DNA of 64,000 bases from contig NZ_JAKRGF010000006.1 in the NCBI RefSeq assembly GCF_022347685.1, positions 62,001-126,000 on the forward strand, given 5' to 3'. Source of the DNA: Thalassobius sp. Cn5-15. Its GTDB lineage: Bacteria > Pseudomonadota > Alphaproteobacteria > Rhodobacterales > Rhodobacteraceae. The notes beneath the pieces are model-generated. The model saw only the letters and a program-made list of their open reading frames with translations, ran no database searches and was not told where the DNA came from. Both the position numbers and the translations under genes were made by a program. Positions 42,871-51,667 of this stretch are shown here, in pieces; positions within the stretch are counted from its first letter, which is position 1, and each line of letters opens with the position of its first letter.

Positions 42871-43728
42871 ATGACGACCGATACGTTAGACCGCCGTCAG
42901 ATCCCCGCCAACACGCGCGTCGCGGCGCGCAGTCTGGAGGGCAAAGTGGATGCGCCCGCATTTGTGGATGGCGATCTGCGCATCGTGGCCCGCCCGGTGG
43001 TTGACCTGCTGCACGAACCATTGGGGAGGCGCGAGCGTCAGCTGGTACTGGGTGAGCCGGTGCTGAGCTTTGAAACCCGCGGTGGCTGGTGTTTTGTGCA
43101 GGCCAAGCGGGACGGATACGTCGGCTACATACGTGCCGAGGATCTGGAAGATCGTCGCGAACCCAGCCATCGGGTGATCGCACGGTCCACCCACATTTAC
43201 TATGAGCCCAACTTCAAAGCGCCAGAGCGCTTGGCGCTGAGCCTTGGCGCCGGCCTGTGTTCACGCGGCGAAGAAGACGGGTTTCTGGTCGTTGCCGACG
43301 GCTATGTCCCGATGATCCATCTGCGCGACGCGACGGTGCGCGACGAGGATATACTGGCGGCCGCAGAGCGGTACTTGGGCGTGCCGTACCTCTGGGGTGG
43401 AAACTCGATCTGGGGAATCGACTGTTCGGGCCTCGTGCAGGCGGCGTGTCTTTCCTGCGGCATCCCATGTCCCGGGGACAGTGATCAGCAGCAGGCGCTT
43501 CTGGGGCGCCTGCTGCCAACGGGGACTAAACCGCGCAAAGGGGATGTGTTGTTCTGGAAAGGCCACGTGGCGCTGGTTGCGGGCAAGAACCGTATCCTGC
43601 ACGCCAACGCCCATTCGATGACCACCTGTTATGAGGATATGGATGCCGCGATTGCCCGTATCGCCGCCGCTGGTGACGGACCGGTGACCGCGCACAAGCG
43701 CCTGCCGCGACCCGGAAAAACAGCTTAA
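42871..43728 (+). CDS. NlpC/P60 family peptidase with SH3-like domains
   Basis: The 285-residue cysteine peptidase has SH3-like segments in its first half (EPVLSFETRGGWCFVQAKRDGYVGYI) and an NlpC/P60 domain from ~residue 155: YLGVPYLWGGNSIWGIDCSGLVQ with the nucleophile Cys, then GDVLFWKGHVALVAG with the catalytic His. It cleaves gamma-D-glutamyl-diaminopimelate bonds in murein peptides. No signal peptide is visible, so a cytoplasmic recycling role fits. The upstream aminopeptidase could then degrade the released peptides. Confidence 0.9.
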   Translation: MTTDTLDRRQIPANTRVAARSLEGKVDAPAFVDGDLRIVARPVVDLLHEPLGRRERQLVLGEPVLSFETRGGWCFVQAKRDGYVGYIRAEDLEDRREPSHRVIARSTHIYYEPNFKAPERLALSLGAGLCSRGEEDGFLVVADGYVPMIHLRDATVRDEDILAAAERYLGVPYLWGGNSIWGIDCSGLVQAACLSCGIPCPGDSDQQQALLGRLLPTGTKPRKGDVLFWKGHVALVAGKNRILHANAHSMTTCYEDMDAAIARIAAAGDGPVTAHKRLPRPGKTA

Positions 43729-43729
43729 C

Positions 43730-44074
43730 TCAGTCGACCGACCGGATCAGTTTTCGCTCCAGCACACGCAGCACCGTTTTCAGATCATTGCCGCGTTTCA
43801 GCATCTGGCCCTCCATCGAGATCACGCAATACTGGCCTTGTTTCAGGCGCAGTTTCGGGTGTTTTTCGATGCGGTAAAGCGGGTTTTCTGCCGTTCGGCG
43901 AAAGATAGAAAAGACCGCGTGGTCCTTTAGCGCTGAAATCCCATAGTCGCGCCATTCGCCCGCCGCGACCATGCGGCCGTAAAGCGATAGGATCACAGCC
44001 AATTCTGTGCGGTGAAAAGAAACCTGTTCTGGCAACGCGGGGCGCGGAAAGGGCGTCGTGTGTTGAATGCTCAT
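43730..44074 (-). CDS. DUF2794 family protein
   Basis: The 114-residue protein matches DUF2794, a conserved alphaproteobacterial family of unknown function. Recognisable segments are VSFHRTELAVILSLYGRMVA, EWRDYGISALKDHAVFSIFRR and PKLRLKQGQYCVISMEGQML. The ATG at 44074 is chosen because family similarity begins at once and the upstream extension overlaps the divergent cytochrome promoter. Its stop meets the convergent NlpC/P60 stop almost directly. Confidence 0.87.
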   Translation of the reverse strand: MSIQHTTPFPRPALPEQVSFHRTELAVILSLYGRMVAAGEWRDYGISALKDHAVFSIFRRTAENPLYRIEKHPKLRLKQGQYCVISMEGQMLKRGNDLKTVLRVLERKLIRSVD

Positions 44075-44201
44075 ACCCCCTAAGGTCGCCCTGATTGGCG
44101 TCGAAATCAAGGTCGTGGATGATTTGACGAAAAAGTCACTGCTAGGCGGGGGGCTTTCCGTTAGGCTGAGATGGCACGCAAAACAGCCAGCAGGATATCT
44201 C

Positions 44202-44636
44202 ATGAAACGTAGCACGCTTCCCTTAATTTTGACCCTGATCGCCTTGCCCGCCGTTGCCCATGAAGGGGTAAAGGACCCGCAGGTTCTGGCCCGTATGAAT
44301 GTGATGGAAACGATCGGCAAGCAAATGGGAACGCTCGGCGGTATGGCCAAGGGCAAGATCGCCTTTGACGCCGACGCTGCTGCAGCGGCCAAGCTCACGC
44401 TTGAAAAGAGCTCGGCGCAGGTGCTGCCGACGTTTGAACCACCCGCCACCGACCCCCACAGTGAAGCCCGCCCCGCAATCTGGGAGCAGTGGGACGGATT
44501 TACGACCGAATCTGTCGCAATGAACGCAGCCATTGCCGCTTTGGATACGTCATCCTTAGAGGCACTAAGGGCCGGTCTGGGCGGTGTCGGGCAAACCTGT
44601 CGTTCCTGTCATAAGGCCTATCGGATCAAGAAGTGA
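44202..44636 (+). CDS. Cytochrome c' (periplasmic)
   Basis: The 144-residue protein begins with a signal peptide (MKRSTLPLILTLIALPAVAH) and ends with the haem-binding CRSCHKAYR typical of class II cytochromes c, where the CxxCH lies near the C-terminus of a four-helix bundle. MNVMETIGKQMGTLGGM corresponds to the first helix. Cytochromes c' bind NO and may protect against it. It is 66 bases upstream of the formaldehyde dehydrogenase gene, which also acts as an S-nitrosoglutathione reductase, a link that fits NO handling. Confidence 0.9.
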   Translation: MKRSTLPLILTLIALPAVAHEGVKDPQVLARMNVMETIGKQMGTLGGMAKGKIAFDADAAAAAKLTLEKSSAQVLPTFEPPATDPHSEARPAIWEQWDGFTTESVAMNAAIAALDTSSLEALRAGLGGVGQTCRSCHKAYRIKK

Positions 44637-44702
44637 CCCTGTAAACGGGCACTTGAACGGGGTGCGATTTCGCATCCCGATATTGTTGTCGGAGGATAAA
44701 CG

Positions 44703-45815
44703 ATGCGTACCAGAGCAGCCGTCGCCGTTGAGGCAGGCAAGCCACTTGAGATTATGGAAGTGAACCTGGAAGGCCCGAAGGCGGGTGAGGTTCTGGTGGA
44801 AATCAAAGCCACCGGTATTTGCCATACCGATGAATTTACCCTGTCGGGCGCCGACCCCGAGGGCATGTTCCCCGCCATTCTGGGCCATGAGGGCGCTGGT
44901 GTGGTGCTGGAAGTGGGGCCGGGCGTGACCAGCCTGAAGCCGGGTGATCACGTTATCCCACTCTACACCCCTGAGTGCCGTGAGTGTGAATACTGTCTGA
45001 ACCCCAAAACCAACCTGTGTCAGTCGATCCGTTCGACCCAAGGCCAGGGCCTGATGCCCGATGGCACCAGCCGTTTTTCGATGCTGGATGGCACGCCGAT
45101 CCTGCACTATATGGGCTGCTCGACCTTCGCGAACCACACTGTCCTGCCGGAAATTGCACTGGCGAAGGTGCGTAAGGACGCGCCTTTTGACAAGATCTGC
45201 TACATCGGTTGCGGCGTCACCACCGGCATCGGCGCGGTGATCAACACCGCCAAGGCAGAAATTGGTAACCGTTCGATCGTCTTCGGTCTGGGCGGTATCG
45301 GCCTGAACGTTATTCAGGGCCTGCGTATGGCCGGTGCGGATCAGATTGTTGGCGTTGACCTGAACCCGGCGAAGGTTGAGATGGCCAAACGTTTCGGCAT
45401 GACCGATTTCGTCAACCCGACCGACGTTGAAGGCGATCTGGTGGGGCATCTGGTCGAACTGACCGGTGGCGGTGCGGACTACACCTTTGACGCCACCGGC
45501 AACGTGCAGGTGATGCGCACTGCGCTGGAAGCGGCCCACAAAGGCTGGGGGGAATCGATCATCATTGGCGTTGCCCCCGCAGGTGCCGAGATTTCGACCC
45601 GCCCCTTCCAGCTGGTCACTGGCCGCAGCTGGCGCGGCACCGCCTTTGGTGGCGCCCGCGGCCGCACCGATGTGCCGCAGATCGTTGATTGGTATATGGA
45701 CGGCAAGATCGAGATCGATCCAATGATCACCCACACTATGGGTCTGGATGACATCAACAAAGGTTTCGATCTTATGCACGCCGGTGAATCGATCCGTTCT
45801 GTGGTGGTGTACTAA
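44703..45815 (+). CDS. S-(hydroxymethyl)glutathione dehydrogenase / class III alcohol dehydrogenase
   Basis: The 370-residue zinc dehydrogenase oxidises the glutathione-formaldehyde adduct and can reduce S-nitrosoglutathione. Catalytic zinc ligands are in [14 protein letters not shown] and [13 protein letters not shown]; the structural zinc is held by [17 protein letters not shown]. The Rossmann motif is [14 protein letters not shown]. Length and motifs are those of class III enzymes. GGAGG precedes the ATG. In the Roseobacter group it serves oxidation of C1 units from methylated compounds. A strong terminator follows. Confidence 0.95.
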   Translation: MRTRAAVAVEAGKPLEIMEVNLEGPKAGEVLVEIKATGICHTDEFTLSGADPEGMFPAILGHEGAGVVLEVGPGVTSLKPGDHVIPLYTPECRECEYCLNPKTNLCQSIRSTQGQGLMPDGTSRFSMLDGTPILHYMGCSTFANHTVLPEIALAKVRKDAPFDKICYIGCGVTTGIGAVINTAKAEIGNRSIVFGLGGIGLNVIQGLRMAGADQIVGVDLNPAKVEMAKRFGMTDFVNPTDVEGDLVGHLVELTGGGADYTFDATGNVQVMRTALEAAHKGWGESIIIGVAPAGAEISTRPFQLVTGRSWRGTAFGGARGRTDVPQIVDWYMDGKIEIDPMITHTMGLDDINKGFDLMHAGESIRSVVVY

Positions 45816-45866
45816 ACCCATCTTTGGCCTGACATACGGTTGCGTATGTTTGGCCACCTTACATGC

Positions 45867-45896
45867 AAAGGGGCGCCCTGATCCGGGCGCCCCTTT
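45867..45896. terminator. Terminator after the formaldehyde dehydrogenase gene
   Basis: AAAGGGGCGCCC / GGGCGCCCCTTT form a 12-bp stem with loop TGATCC and a TTTTGTTT tail. It also faces the convergent malyl-CoA lyase gene. Confidence 0.9.
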
Positions 45897-45919
45897 TGTT
45901 TCCACTGTCCGTCAGCGGA

Positions 45920-46879
45920 TTAGCTGTTTGCGATCAGCTCGGCCTGCGCAACGATTACTTCGGCTTGCTTGATCGACGCGATGTCCACTAGGCGGCCTTT
46001 GTAAACAGTGGCGCCTTCGCCGTTGGCTTTGGCCTGCTCCATCGCCGCCAGAATTTCGCGCGCTTCGTTCACCGCTTCCTCAGATGGGGTGAACACGTCG
46101 TTCGCCAAAGCGATCTGTTTAGGGTGGATGGCCCATTTGCCGACCATGCCCAGCGTCGCGGAACGTTTCGCCTGCGCGATGTAGCCTTCATCATCAGAGA
46201 AGTCGCCAAAGGGGCCATCAACTGGCAGAACGCCGTGGGTACGGCAGGCCGCAACGATGGCAGTCTGTGCCCAGTGCCACGGATCGGACCAATGCTTCTG
46301 GCCTTCGTGCAGCATATAGTAGTTTTCCTGCGTGCCACCGATGCCAGTGGTCTGCATCCCCATGGAGGCAGCGAAGTCCGCGGCGCCGAGGCTCATCGCG
46401 GCCATACGGGGAGAGGCGGCGGCGATCTCTTCGACGTGGGCGATACCGGCGGCGGATTCGATGATCACCTCAAAGTCGATCCGTTTGGTACGGCCTTTGG
46501 CGGTTTCAATTGCGGTGACCAGCGCGTCAACCGCGTAGATGTCGGCAGCGCAGCCTACTTTGGGGATCATGATCTGATCCAAACGGTCGCCGGTCTGTTC
46601 CATCACGTCCACAACGTCGCGGTACCAGTAGGGGGTGTCGAGGCCGTTGATCCGCACCGAAATGGTCTTGGTGCCCCAGTCAATGGTGTTGATCGCTTCA
46701 ATCGCGTTGGCGCGAGCCATGTCCTTGTCGGTAGGGGCCACAGAATCTTCGAGGTCGATGTTAATCACATCCGCAGCAGACGCCGCCATTTTGGCGAACA
46801 GTTTGGTGTTCGAAGCTGGGCCAAACAACTGGCAACGGTTGGGGCGCGCAGGTGCGGCAGGCTGAATGCGGAAGCTCAT
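45920..46879 (-). CDS. mcl1: L-malyl-CoA / beta-methylmalyl-CoA lyase
   Basis: The 319-residue CitE-like lyase cleaves malyl-CoA to acetyl-CoA and glyoxylate and beta-methylmalyl-CoA to propionyl-CoA and glyoxylate in the ethylmalonyl-CoA pathway. SFRIQPAAPARPNRCQLFGP and AADVINIDLEDSVAP match the Rhodobacter Mcl1 opening; EVIIESAAGIAHVEEI and GKWAIHPKQIALANDVF carry substrate and Mg-binding residues. Glyoxylate it releases could connect with the glycerate kinase at 10-11 kb. It is monocistronic. Confidence 0.93.
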   Translation of the reverse strand: MSFRIQPAAPARPNRCQLFGPASNTKLFAKMAASAADVINIDLEDSVAPTDKDMARANAIEAINTIDWGTKTISVRINGLDTPYWYRDVVDVMEQTGDRLDQIMIPKVGCAADIYAVDALVTAIETAKGRTKRIDFEVIIESAAGIAHVEEIAAASPRMAAMSLGAADFAASMGMQTTGIGGTQENYYMLHEGQKHWSDPWHWAQTAIVAACRTHGVLPVDGPFGDFSDDEGYIAQAKRSATLGMVGKWAIHPKQIALANDVFTPSEEAVNEAREILAAMEQAKANGEGATVYKGRLVDIASIKQAEVIVAQAELIANS

Positions 46880-47154
46880 ATTGCGATTCCTCTGAGTAAC
46901 GAAATTACAGATTGGTTCGGGAAAGGGTTATTAAATTGCGCGCCTCCTCGCAAGTTTATTTTGCAGCTGCGGCATTTTACGACGCGTGACGGTGATTAAT
47001 TCTGCAGCAGTGTGAAAACTTCGAAGAATATCCCGATATTATGCGTCAATGGGATTAAATTTTGCGTAGCGCCGCAGAATCTGCTCAAATTCGCAAAACA
47101 ATCCCGTGCGAAAGCCGGAAAACTGCGTCGGCTACATGAAGGAAAGGCGCGACC

Positions 47155-48156
47155 ATGATCAAGACACCCTATCTGCTGTTCCTGGGCGACGCGCCCGACC
47201 AACTGGCGGCCAAAGTTGCCCAAGGTATCAAGGACTGGCGTCCAGAATTTGCCGTTGGCCAGTTCCGTATGGATGGTTGTAAGGCCGATATGGGTCTGCC
47301 CGACATGACCCTGGAGGAGGCCAAAGCAGCTGGCGCCAAAACACTGGTGATCGGCGTTGCCAACCGTGGCGGCGTGATCAGCCAGGCATGGAAAAAGGTT
47401 TTGGTTACCGCGCTGGAAGAGGGTTTTGATCTGGCATCCGGCCTGCACAATCTGCTGCAGGACGAAGAGGATCTGGTCGCCGTGGCCAAAGCCACCGGTC
47501 AGGATCTGCATGACGTTCGTGTGCCTGAGGTGGATTATCCGATTGCCAATGGCAAGACACGTACCGGTAAACGCCTGTTGGCAGTCGGCACCGACTGTTC
47601 CGTGGGCAAAATGTACACTGCGCTCTGCATGGAAAAGGAAATGCGTGAACGCGGGATGAAGGCATCCTTCCGTGCCACGGGCCAGACAGGCATCCTGATC
47701 ACCGGCGACGGTGTGCCGCTGGACGCAGTGATTGCCGATTTCATGGCAGGGTCTGTTGAATACATCACTCCCGACAATGATGCTGATCACTGGGACATCA
47801 TCGAAGGTCAGGGCAGCCTGTTCCACGTATCCTATTCGGGCGTGACCATGGCGCTGATCCACGGTGGTCAGCCGGATGCGCTGGTGGTGTGCCACGAACC
47901 AACCCGCGAGCATATGCGCGGTCTGCCGGATTACCAGCTGCCGACGCTGGAGGCTGTACGCGATATGGCGCTGTCGCTGGCCAAGGTGGCGAACCCCGCC
48001 TGCAAGGTTGTCGGATATTCGATCAACACCCAGAACATGCCTGAGGATGAAGCACGCGCCTACTGTGCCAAGGTCGAAGCAGATCTGGGCCTGCCTGCCA
48101 CTGATCCGTTCCGCTTTGGGGCGGGCAAGCTGGTGGATGCGTTGGACGCGATCTGA
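47155..48156 (+). CDS. dgcN: D-glutamate N-acetyltransferase DgcN (DUF1611)
   Basis: The 333-residue DUF1611 protein contains a P-loop-like AVGTDCSVGKMYTALCMEKE and the conserved FRATGQTGILITGDGVPLDA. The family was shown in marine bacteria to acetylate D-glutamate as the first step of a D-Glu salvage route, with the adjacent DgcA racemase next. Here dgcA follows after 85 bases and a D-amino-acid transaminase after that, supporting the call. AGGAAAGG precedes the ATG. The 275-base leader is A+T-rich with TTTTGCG-like half-sites of unknown meaning. Confidence 0.87.
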   Translation: MIKTPYLLFLGDAPDQLAAKVAQGIKDWRPEFAVGQFRMDGCKADMGLPDMTLEEAKAAGAKTLVIGVANRGGVISQAWKKVLVTALEEGFDLASGLHNLLQDEEDLVAVAKATGQDLHDVRVPEVDYPIANGKTRTGKRLLAVGTDCSVGKMYTALCMEKEMRERGMKASFRATGQTGILITGDGVPLDAVIADFMAGSVEYITPDNDADHWDIIEGQGSLFHVSYSGVTMALIHGGQPDALVVCHEPTREHMRGLPDYQLPTLEAVRDMALSLAKVANPACKVVGYSINTQNMPEDEARAYCAKVEADLGLPATDPFRFGAGKLVDALDAI

Positions 48157-48241
48157 TCTAATCCTTTCTGAGAGGCCGGAGCGGGCGAAACCCTCCGGCC
48201 TTTTGAGTATTTGAAGAGCATTGAAAGTGGGAGGATGGCGC

Positions 48242-49207
48242 GTGACCATCACCGTCCAGAAAGACGTCTTTAAACTGGCGCAGGTTTTTACCATCAGTCG
48301 GGGCAGCCGGACCGAAGCGCAGGTGCTTACGGTGCGTGTGGAAAGGGACGGTCATGTCGGTTGGGGCGAATGCGTGCCCTATGCCCGCTATGATGAAACG
48401 CTGGACTCGGTGACTGCTGAAATCAAAGCTTTGCCTGCGGATGTCACCCGCGCAGCGCTACAGGATCTGCTGCCCGCAGGTGCGGCGCGCAATGCGGTTG
48501 ATTGCGCGCTGTGGGATCTGGAGGCGAAACAGGCCGGTAAACGTGTTTGGGAACTGGCCGGCTTGCCCGCGCCAACCCCAGAGATCACAGCCTACACCTT
48601 GTCGTTGGCCGAACCTGGCGAAATGCGCGAACAGGCGGTGAAAAACGCCCATCGCCCATTGCTGAAGATCAAGCTGGGCACCCCCGACGATATGGCGCGC
48701 CTTGAGGCCGTGCGCGCCGGCGCGCCGGAGGCTCGGATCATTGTAGATGCCAATGAAGGGTGGAGTGCGGATATTTACGCCGATCTGGCACCGCATCTGG
48801 TGCGTTTGGGGGTGGATCTGGTGGAACAACCGTTGCCCGCAGGTGAAGACGATGCACTGATCGGTATGGAACGCCCTGTGCCTGTCTGCGCGGATGAAAG
48901 CTGCCATGACCGCACATCTCTGCCCAAGCTTAAGGGCAAATATGACGTGGTGAATATCAAACTGGACAAAACCGGCGGTCTGACCGAGGCGTTGAAGCTG
49001 CGCGAGACAGCATTGGCCGAAGGCTACAAGGTGATGGTCGGATGTATGGTCGGATCGTCGCTGGCGATGGCACCCGCGACTCTCGTGGCGCAGGGCGCGA
49101 TGGTCACCGATCTGGATGGCCCGTTGTTGCTGGCCGAAGATCGCGACTGCGCGCTGCGCTTTGACGAGGCGGGGGTGCACGGTCCGGACGCCGCCCTCTG
49201 GGGCTAA
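48242..49207 (+). CDS. dgcA: N-acetyl-D-glutamate racemase DgcA (enolase superfamily)
   Basis: The 321-residue enolase-superfamily protein resembles dipeptide epimerases: KIKLGTPDDMARLEAV carries the KxK base, ARIIVDANEGWSADIY the first metal Asp, and VDLVEQPLPAGED the second acidic ligand, with ADESCHD and the NIKLDKTGG lysine completing the site. Next to dgcN it most likely racemises N-acetyl-D-glutamate to the L-form. L-Ala-D/L-Glu epimerase is the alternative. GTG 48242 is chosen because GGGAGG lies upstream; no ATG is in frame. Confidence 0.85.
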   Translation: MTITVQKDVFKLAQVFTISRGSRTEAQVLTVRVERDGHVGWGECVPYARYDETLDSVTAEIKALPADVTRAALQDLLPAGAARNAVDCALWDLEAKQAGKRVWELAGLPAPTPEITAYTLSLAEPGEMREQAVKNAHRPLLKIKLGTPDDMARLEAVRAGAPEARIIVDANEGWSADIYADLAPHLVRLGVDLVEQPLPAGEDDALIGMERPVPVCADESCHDRTSLPKLKGKYDVVNIKLDKTGGLTEALKLRETALAEGYKVMVGCMVGSSLAMAPATLVAQGAMVTDLDGPLLLAEDRDCALRFDEAGVHGPDAALWG

Positions 49208-49336
49208 CGCTGAACCACGGGACCCACAGGATTACAACGCCCTCATCGCCTTTGCCGGAGGCGAAGCTGTCGTTGTGCTTGACACACAGGCCATTGCGCC
49301 CAAAAAACAACATCGACCAACTTCAGGAGCCATGAC

Positions 49337-50200
49337 ATGACCCGCACCGTATTCGTAAACGGAGAGTATTTGCCCGAAACCGAGGCCAAAGTCTCGATCT
49401 TTGACCGTGGGTTCCTGATGGCGGACGGTGTCTATGAGGTGACCAGCGTGCTGGGCGGAAAGCTGATTGACTTTGACGGCCACGCCAAACGTTTGGAACG
49501 CTCGCTGAACGAGTTGGACATGCAAAAGCCGGCGGAGTTTGACGACCTGTTGGAAATTCACCGCAAGCTGGTGGAACTGAACGGCATCGAAGAGGGTATG
49601 ATCTATCTGCAGATCACCCGTGGCGCGCCTGATGACCGCGACTTTGTCTTCCCTGATCCTGAAACGACTCGCCCGACGCTGGTTCTGTTCACCCAGAACA
49701 AACCCGGTCTGGCCGCAAACCCTGTTGCTGAAAGAGGCATCAAAGTGATCTCGGTCGAGGATATCCGCTGGGGCCGCCGTGACATCAAAACCGTGCAGCT
49801 TCTCTACCCTTCGATGGGCAAGATGATGGCCAAGAAGGCAGGTTGTGATGACGCGTGGATGGTTGAGGACGGTTATGTGACCGAAGGCACCTCGAACAAC
49901 GCCTATATCGTCAAGGATGGCAAGATCATCACCCGCGGCCTTAGCAACGACATTTTGCACGGCATCACCCGCGCGGCTGTTCTGCGCTTTGCCCAGGAGG
50001 CACAGATGGAGGTGGTTGAACGTGCTTACACAATTGAGGAAGCGCAGGCTGCGGATGAGGCGTTTGTGACCTCGGCCTCGACCTTCGTGATGCCGGTTGT
50101 GGAAATTGACGGCGCCGCCGTTGGCGGTGGTCAGGTTGGTCCTGTGGCTAAGCGCCTGCGTGAAATCTATCTGGAAGAGAGCCTGAAAACCGCGATCTAA
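49337..50200 (+). CDS. dat: D-amino-acid transaminase
   Basis: The 287-residue fold-type IV PLP enzyme matches D-alanine aminotransferase: VNGEYLPETEAKVSIFDRGF at the start, RDIKTVQLLYPSMGKMMAKK with the Schiff-base Lys, and VTEGTSNNAYIV for phosphate binding. It exchanges amino groups between D-alanine and D-glutamate. Being third after dgcN and dgcA, it would feed D-Glu derived from other D-amino acids into that route. A 129-base gap with a small hairpin separates it from dgcA. Confidence 0.9.
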   Translation: MTRTVFVNGEYLPETEAKVSIFDRGFLMADGVYEVTSVLGGKLIDFDGHAKRLERSLNELDMQKPAEFDDLLEIHRKLVELNGIEEGMIYLQITRGAPDDRDFVFPDPETTRPTLVLFTQNKPGLAANPVAERGIKVISVEDIRWGRRDIKTVQLLYPSMGKMMAKKAGCDDAWMVEDGYVTEGTSNNAYIVKDGKIITRGLSNDILHGITRAAVLRFAQEAQMEVVERAYTIEEAQAADEAFVTSASTFVMPVVEIDGAAVGGGQVGPVAKRLREIYLEESLKTAI

Positions 50201-50222
50201 ACGGTGATCTATTCAGTTTTCC

Positions 50223-50251
50223 AAAGGGCGCCCAATTGTGGCGCCCTTTTT
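50223..50251 (+). terminator. Terminator of the D-amino-acid operon
   Basis: AAAGGGCGCC / GGCGCCCTTT stem, 7-base loop, followed by TTTTTGTTT, 22 bases after the dat stop. Confidence 0.9.
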
Positions 50252-50445
50252 GTTTGAAGCTCCCTGAGCTGGGATCAGTGGCCGGCCAGCGTCTTGCGCG
50301 CGTGCTTGATTTGCCAGGATTTCCGGGCGGTGGTGACAATATGGCATATGTCCTGCACCATGCGTCTGCGCATCCGCTCCGGCACCGGCGATCTATCGGT
50401 TTTTTCCACGCCGCCACCTTGTCTGGTGCTGCTTTCAGTCATAGA

Positions 50446-50460
50446 TTAGAATTATTCTAA
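50446..50460. promoter_or_regulatory. Irr-type iron control element before mbfA
   Basis: TTAGAAT-T-ATTCTAA is a perfect palindrome resembling the TTTAGAA-N-TTCTAAA element bound by Irr in Rhizobiales and Rhodobacterales. It ends 10 bases before the mbfA start, so binding would block expression under low iron. Confidence 0.8.
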
Positions 50461-50470
50461 AGAGGGCCAA

Positions 50471-51445
50471 ATGCGTTACACCCTGAACCGCCGCCGTTTC
50501 AAAGACCTGACAGAACAAGAGGTGTTGGCCCTTGCCATCGCATCCGAGGAGGATGATGCAAGGATCTATCGCAGCTTCGCTCATCATCTGCGCGCCGAAT
50601 ACCCCGATTCTGCAGCTGTGTTCGACGGCATGGCAGTAGAGGAGGACGACCATCGCCGCCGCCTGCTGGAACTGCACAAGACGCGGTTTGGCGACCATCT
50701 TCCTTTGATCCGCCGCGAACACGTTGCGGGGTTTTATTCCCGCAAGCCTGTGTGGTTGACTGAAAACCTCAGCCTCGACCAGATCCGTGCAGAGGCAGCC
50801 GCGATGGAACGCGCGGCAGAAGTGTTTTACCAAAAGGCGGCCGCTCAGTCGCAGGATGCGGATACGCGCGCCCTTCTAGGGGATCTGGCCGCAGCAGAGG
50901 CCGGACATGTGGACAACGCCGCCACGCTCACAGCGAACCATCTCACCGATGATGCGCGCGCGGACGAAGACCGCAAAGCGCACCGTCAGTTTGTTCTGAC
51001 ATGGGTGCAGCCGGGTCTGGCGGGGTTGATGGATGGGTCTGTCTCGACGCTCGCACCGATTTTTGCCACGGCCTTTGCAACGCAGGATACATGGACCACT
51101 TTCCTTGTCGGACTTGCCGCCTCGGTTGGGGCGGGGATTTCCATGGGCTTTACTGAGGCGGCGTCAGATGATGGCGAACTTTCGGGGCGCGGTTCGCCAA
51201 CGAAACGCGGCTTTGCCTCAGGCATCATGACCACGCTTGGGGGCTTGGGCCATGCGCTGCCCTATTTGATCACCGATTTCTGGACTGCCACCGTGATCGC
51301 GATCATCGTGGTGTTTGTGGAACTGTGGGCCATAGCGTGGATCCAGAACAAATACATGGAAACCCCGTTTTTCCGCGCCGCGCTGCAGGTGGTGCTGGGC
51401 GGCGCGCTGGTGTTTGCTGCCGGTGTCCTGATTGGATCCGGCTAA
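50471..51445 (+). CDS. mbfA: Membrane-bound ferritin MbfA, iron exporter
   Basis: The 324-residue protein fuses an N-terminal ferritin-like di-iron domain (AIASEEDDARIYRSFAHHL; VEEDDHRRRLLEL; AEAAAMERAAEVF; AAAEAGHVDNA) to a VIT1-type membrane domain from ~residue 175 with five hydrophobic segments (WVQPGLAGLMDGSVSTLAP). This is the MbfA architecture, which exports iron and protects against peroxide under iron excess. The Irr-type palindrome directly upstream matches its known control in other alphaproteobacteria. It is monocistronic. Confidence 0.93.
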   Translation: MRYTLNRRRFKDLTEQEVLALAIASEEDDARIYRSFAHHLRAEYPDSAAVFDGMAVEEDDHRRRLLELHKTRFGDHLPLIRREHVAGFYSRKPVWLTENLSLDQIRAEAAAMERAAEVFYQKAAAQSQDADTRALLGDLAAAEAGHVDNAATLTANHLTDDARADEDRKAHRQFVLTWVQPGLAGLMDGSVSTLAPIFATAFATQDTWTTFLVGLAASVGAGISMGFTEAASDDGELSGRGSPTKRGFASGIMTTLGGLGHALPYLITDFWTATVIAIIVVFVELWAIAWIQNKYMETPFFRAALQVVLGGALVFAAGVLIGSG

Positions 51446-51667
51446 TGGGTAAGAGTTTATTAACCGCTCTGCGATAGACCAATAGAGCGGTACAGGCGGG
51501 GACGCCGATGGCCGCCAACGGTGTTTCCCCCTTGCTGGCCCCTCTTGGCAGGGGGGGATCCCACCGCGCCCTGCATTCATTGTTCCAAAATATCCCCGCC
51601 GCAGGCAGCGCCACTGCGCAAGACCTGCAATGTCATTGCAACAGCGCAACGGGTAAACGTCATCCTG

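Noticed and set aside
44565-45905. 446-codon open frame on the minus strand
   Set aside because: It is fully antisense to the formaldehyde dehydrogenase gene and cytochrome c' end; length is due to GC-rich codon bias.
46996-48294. 432-codon open frame on the minus strand
   Set aside because: It is antisense to dgcN and lacks any motif.
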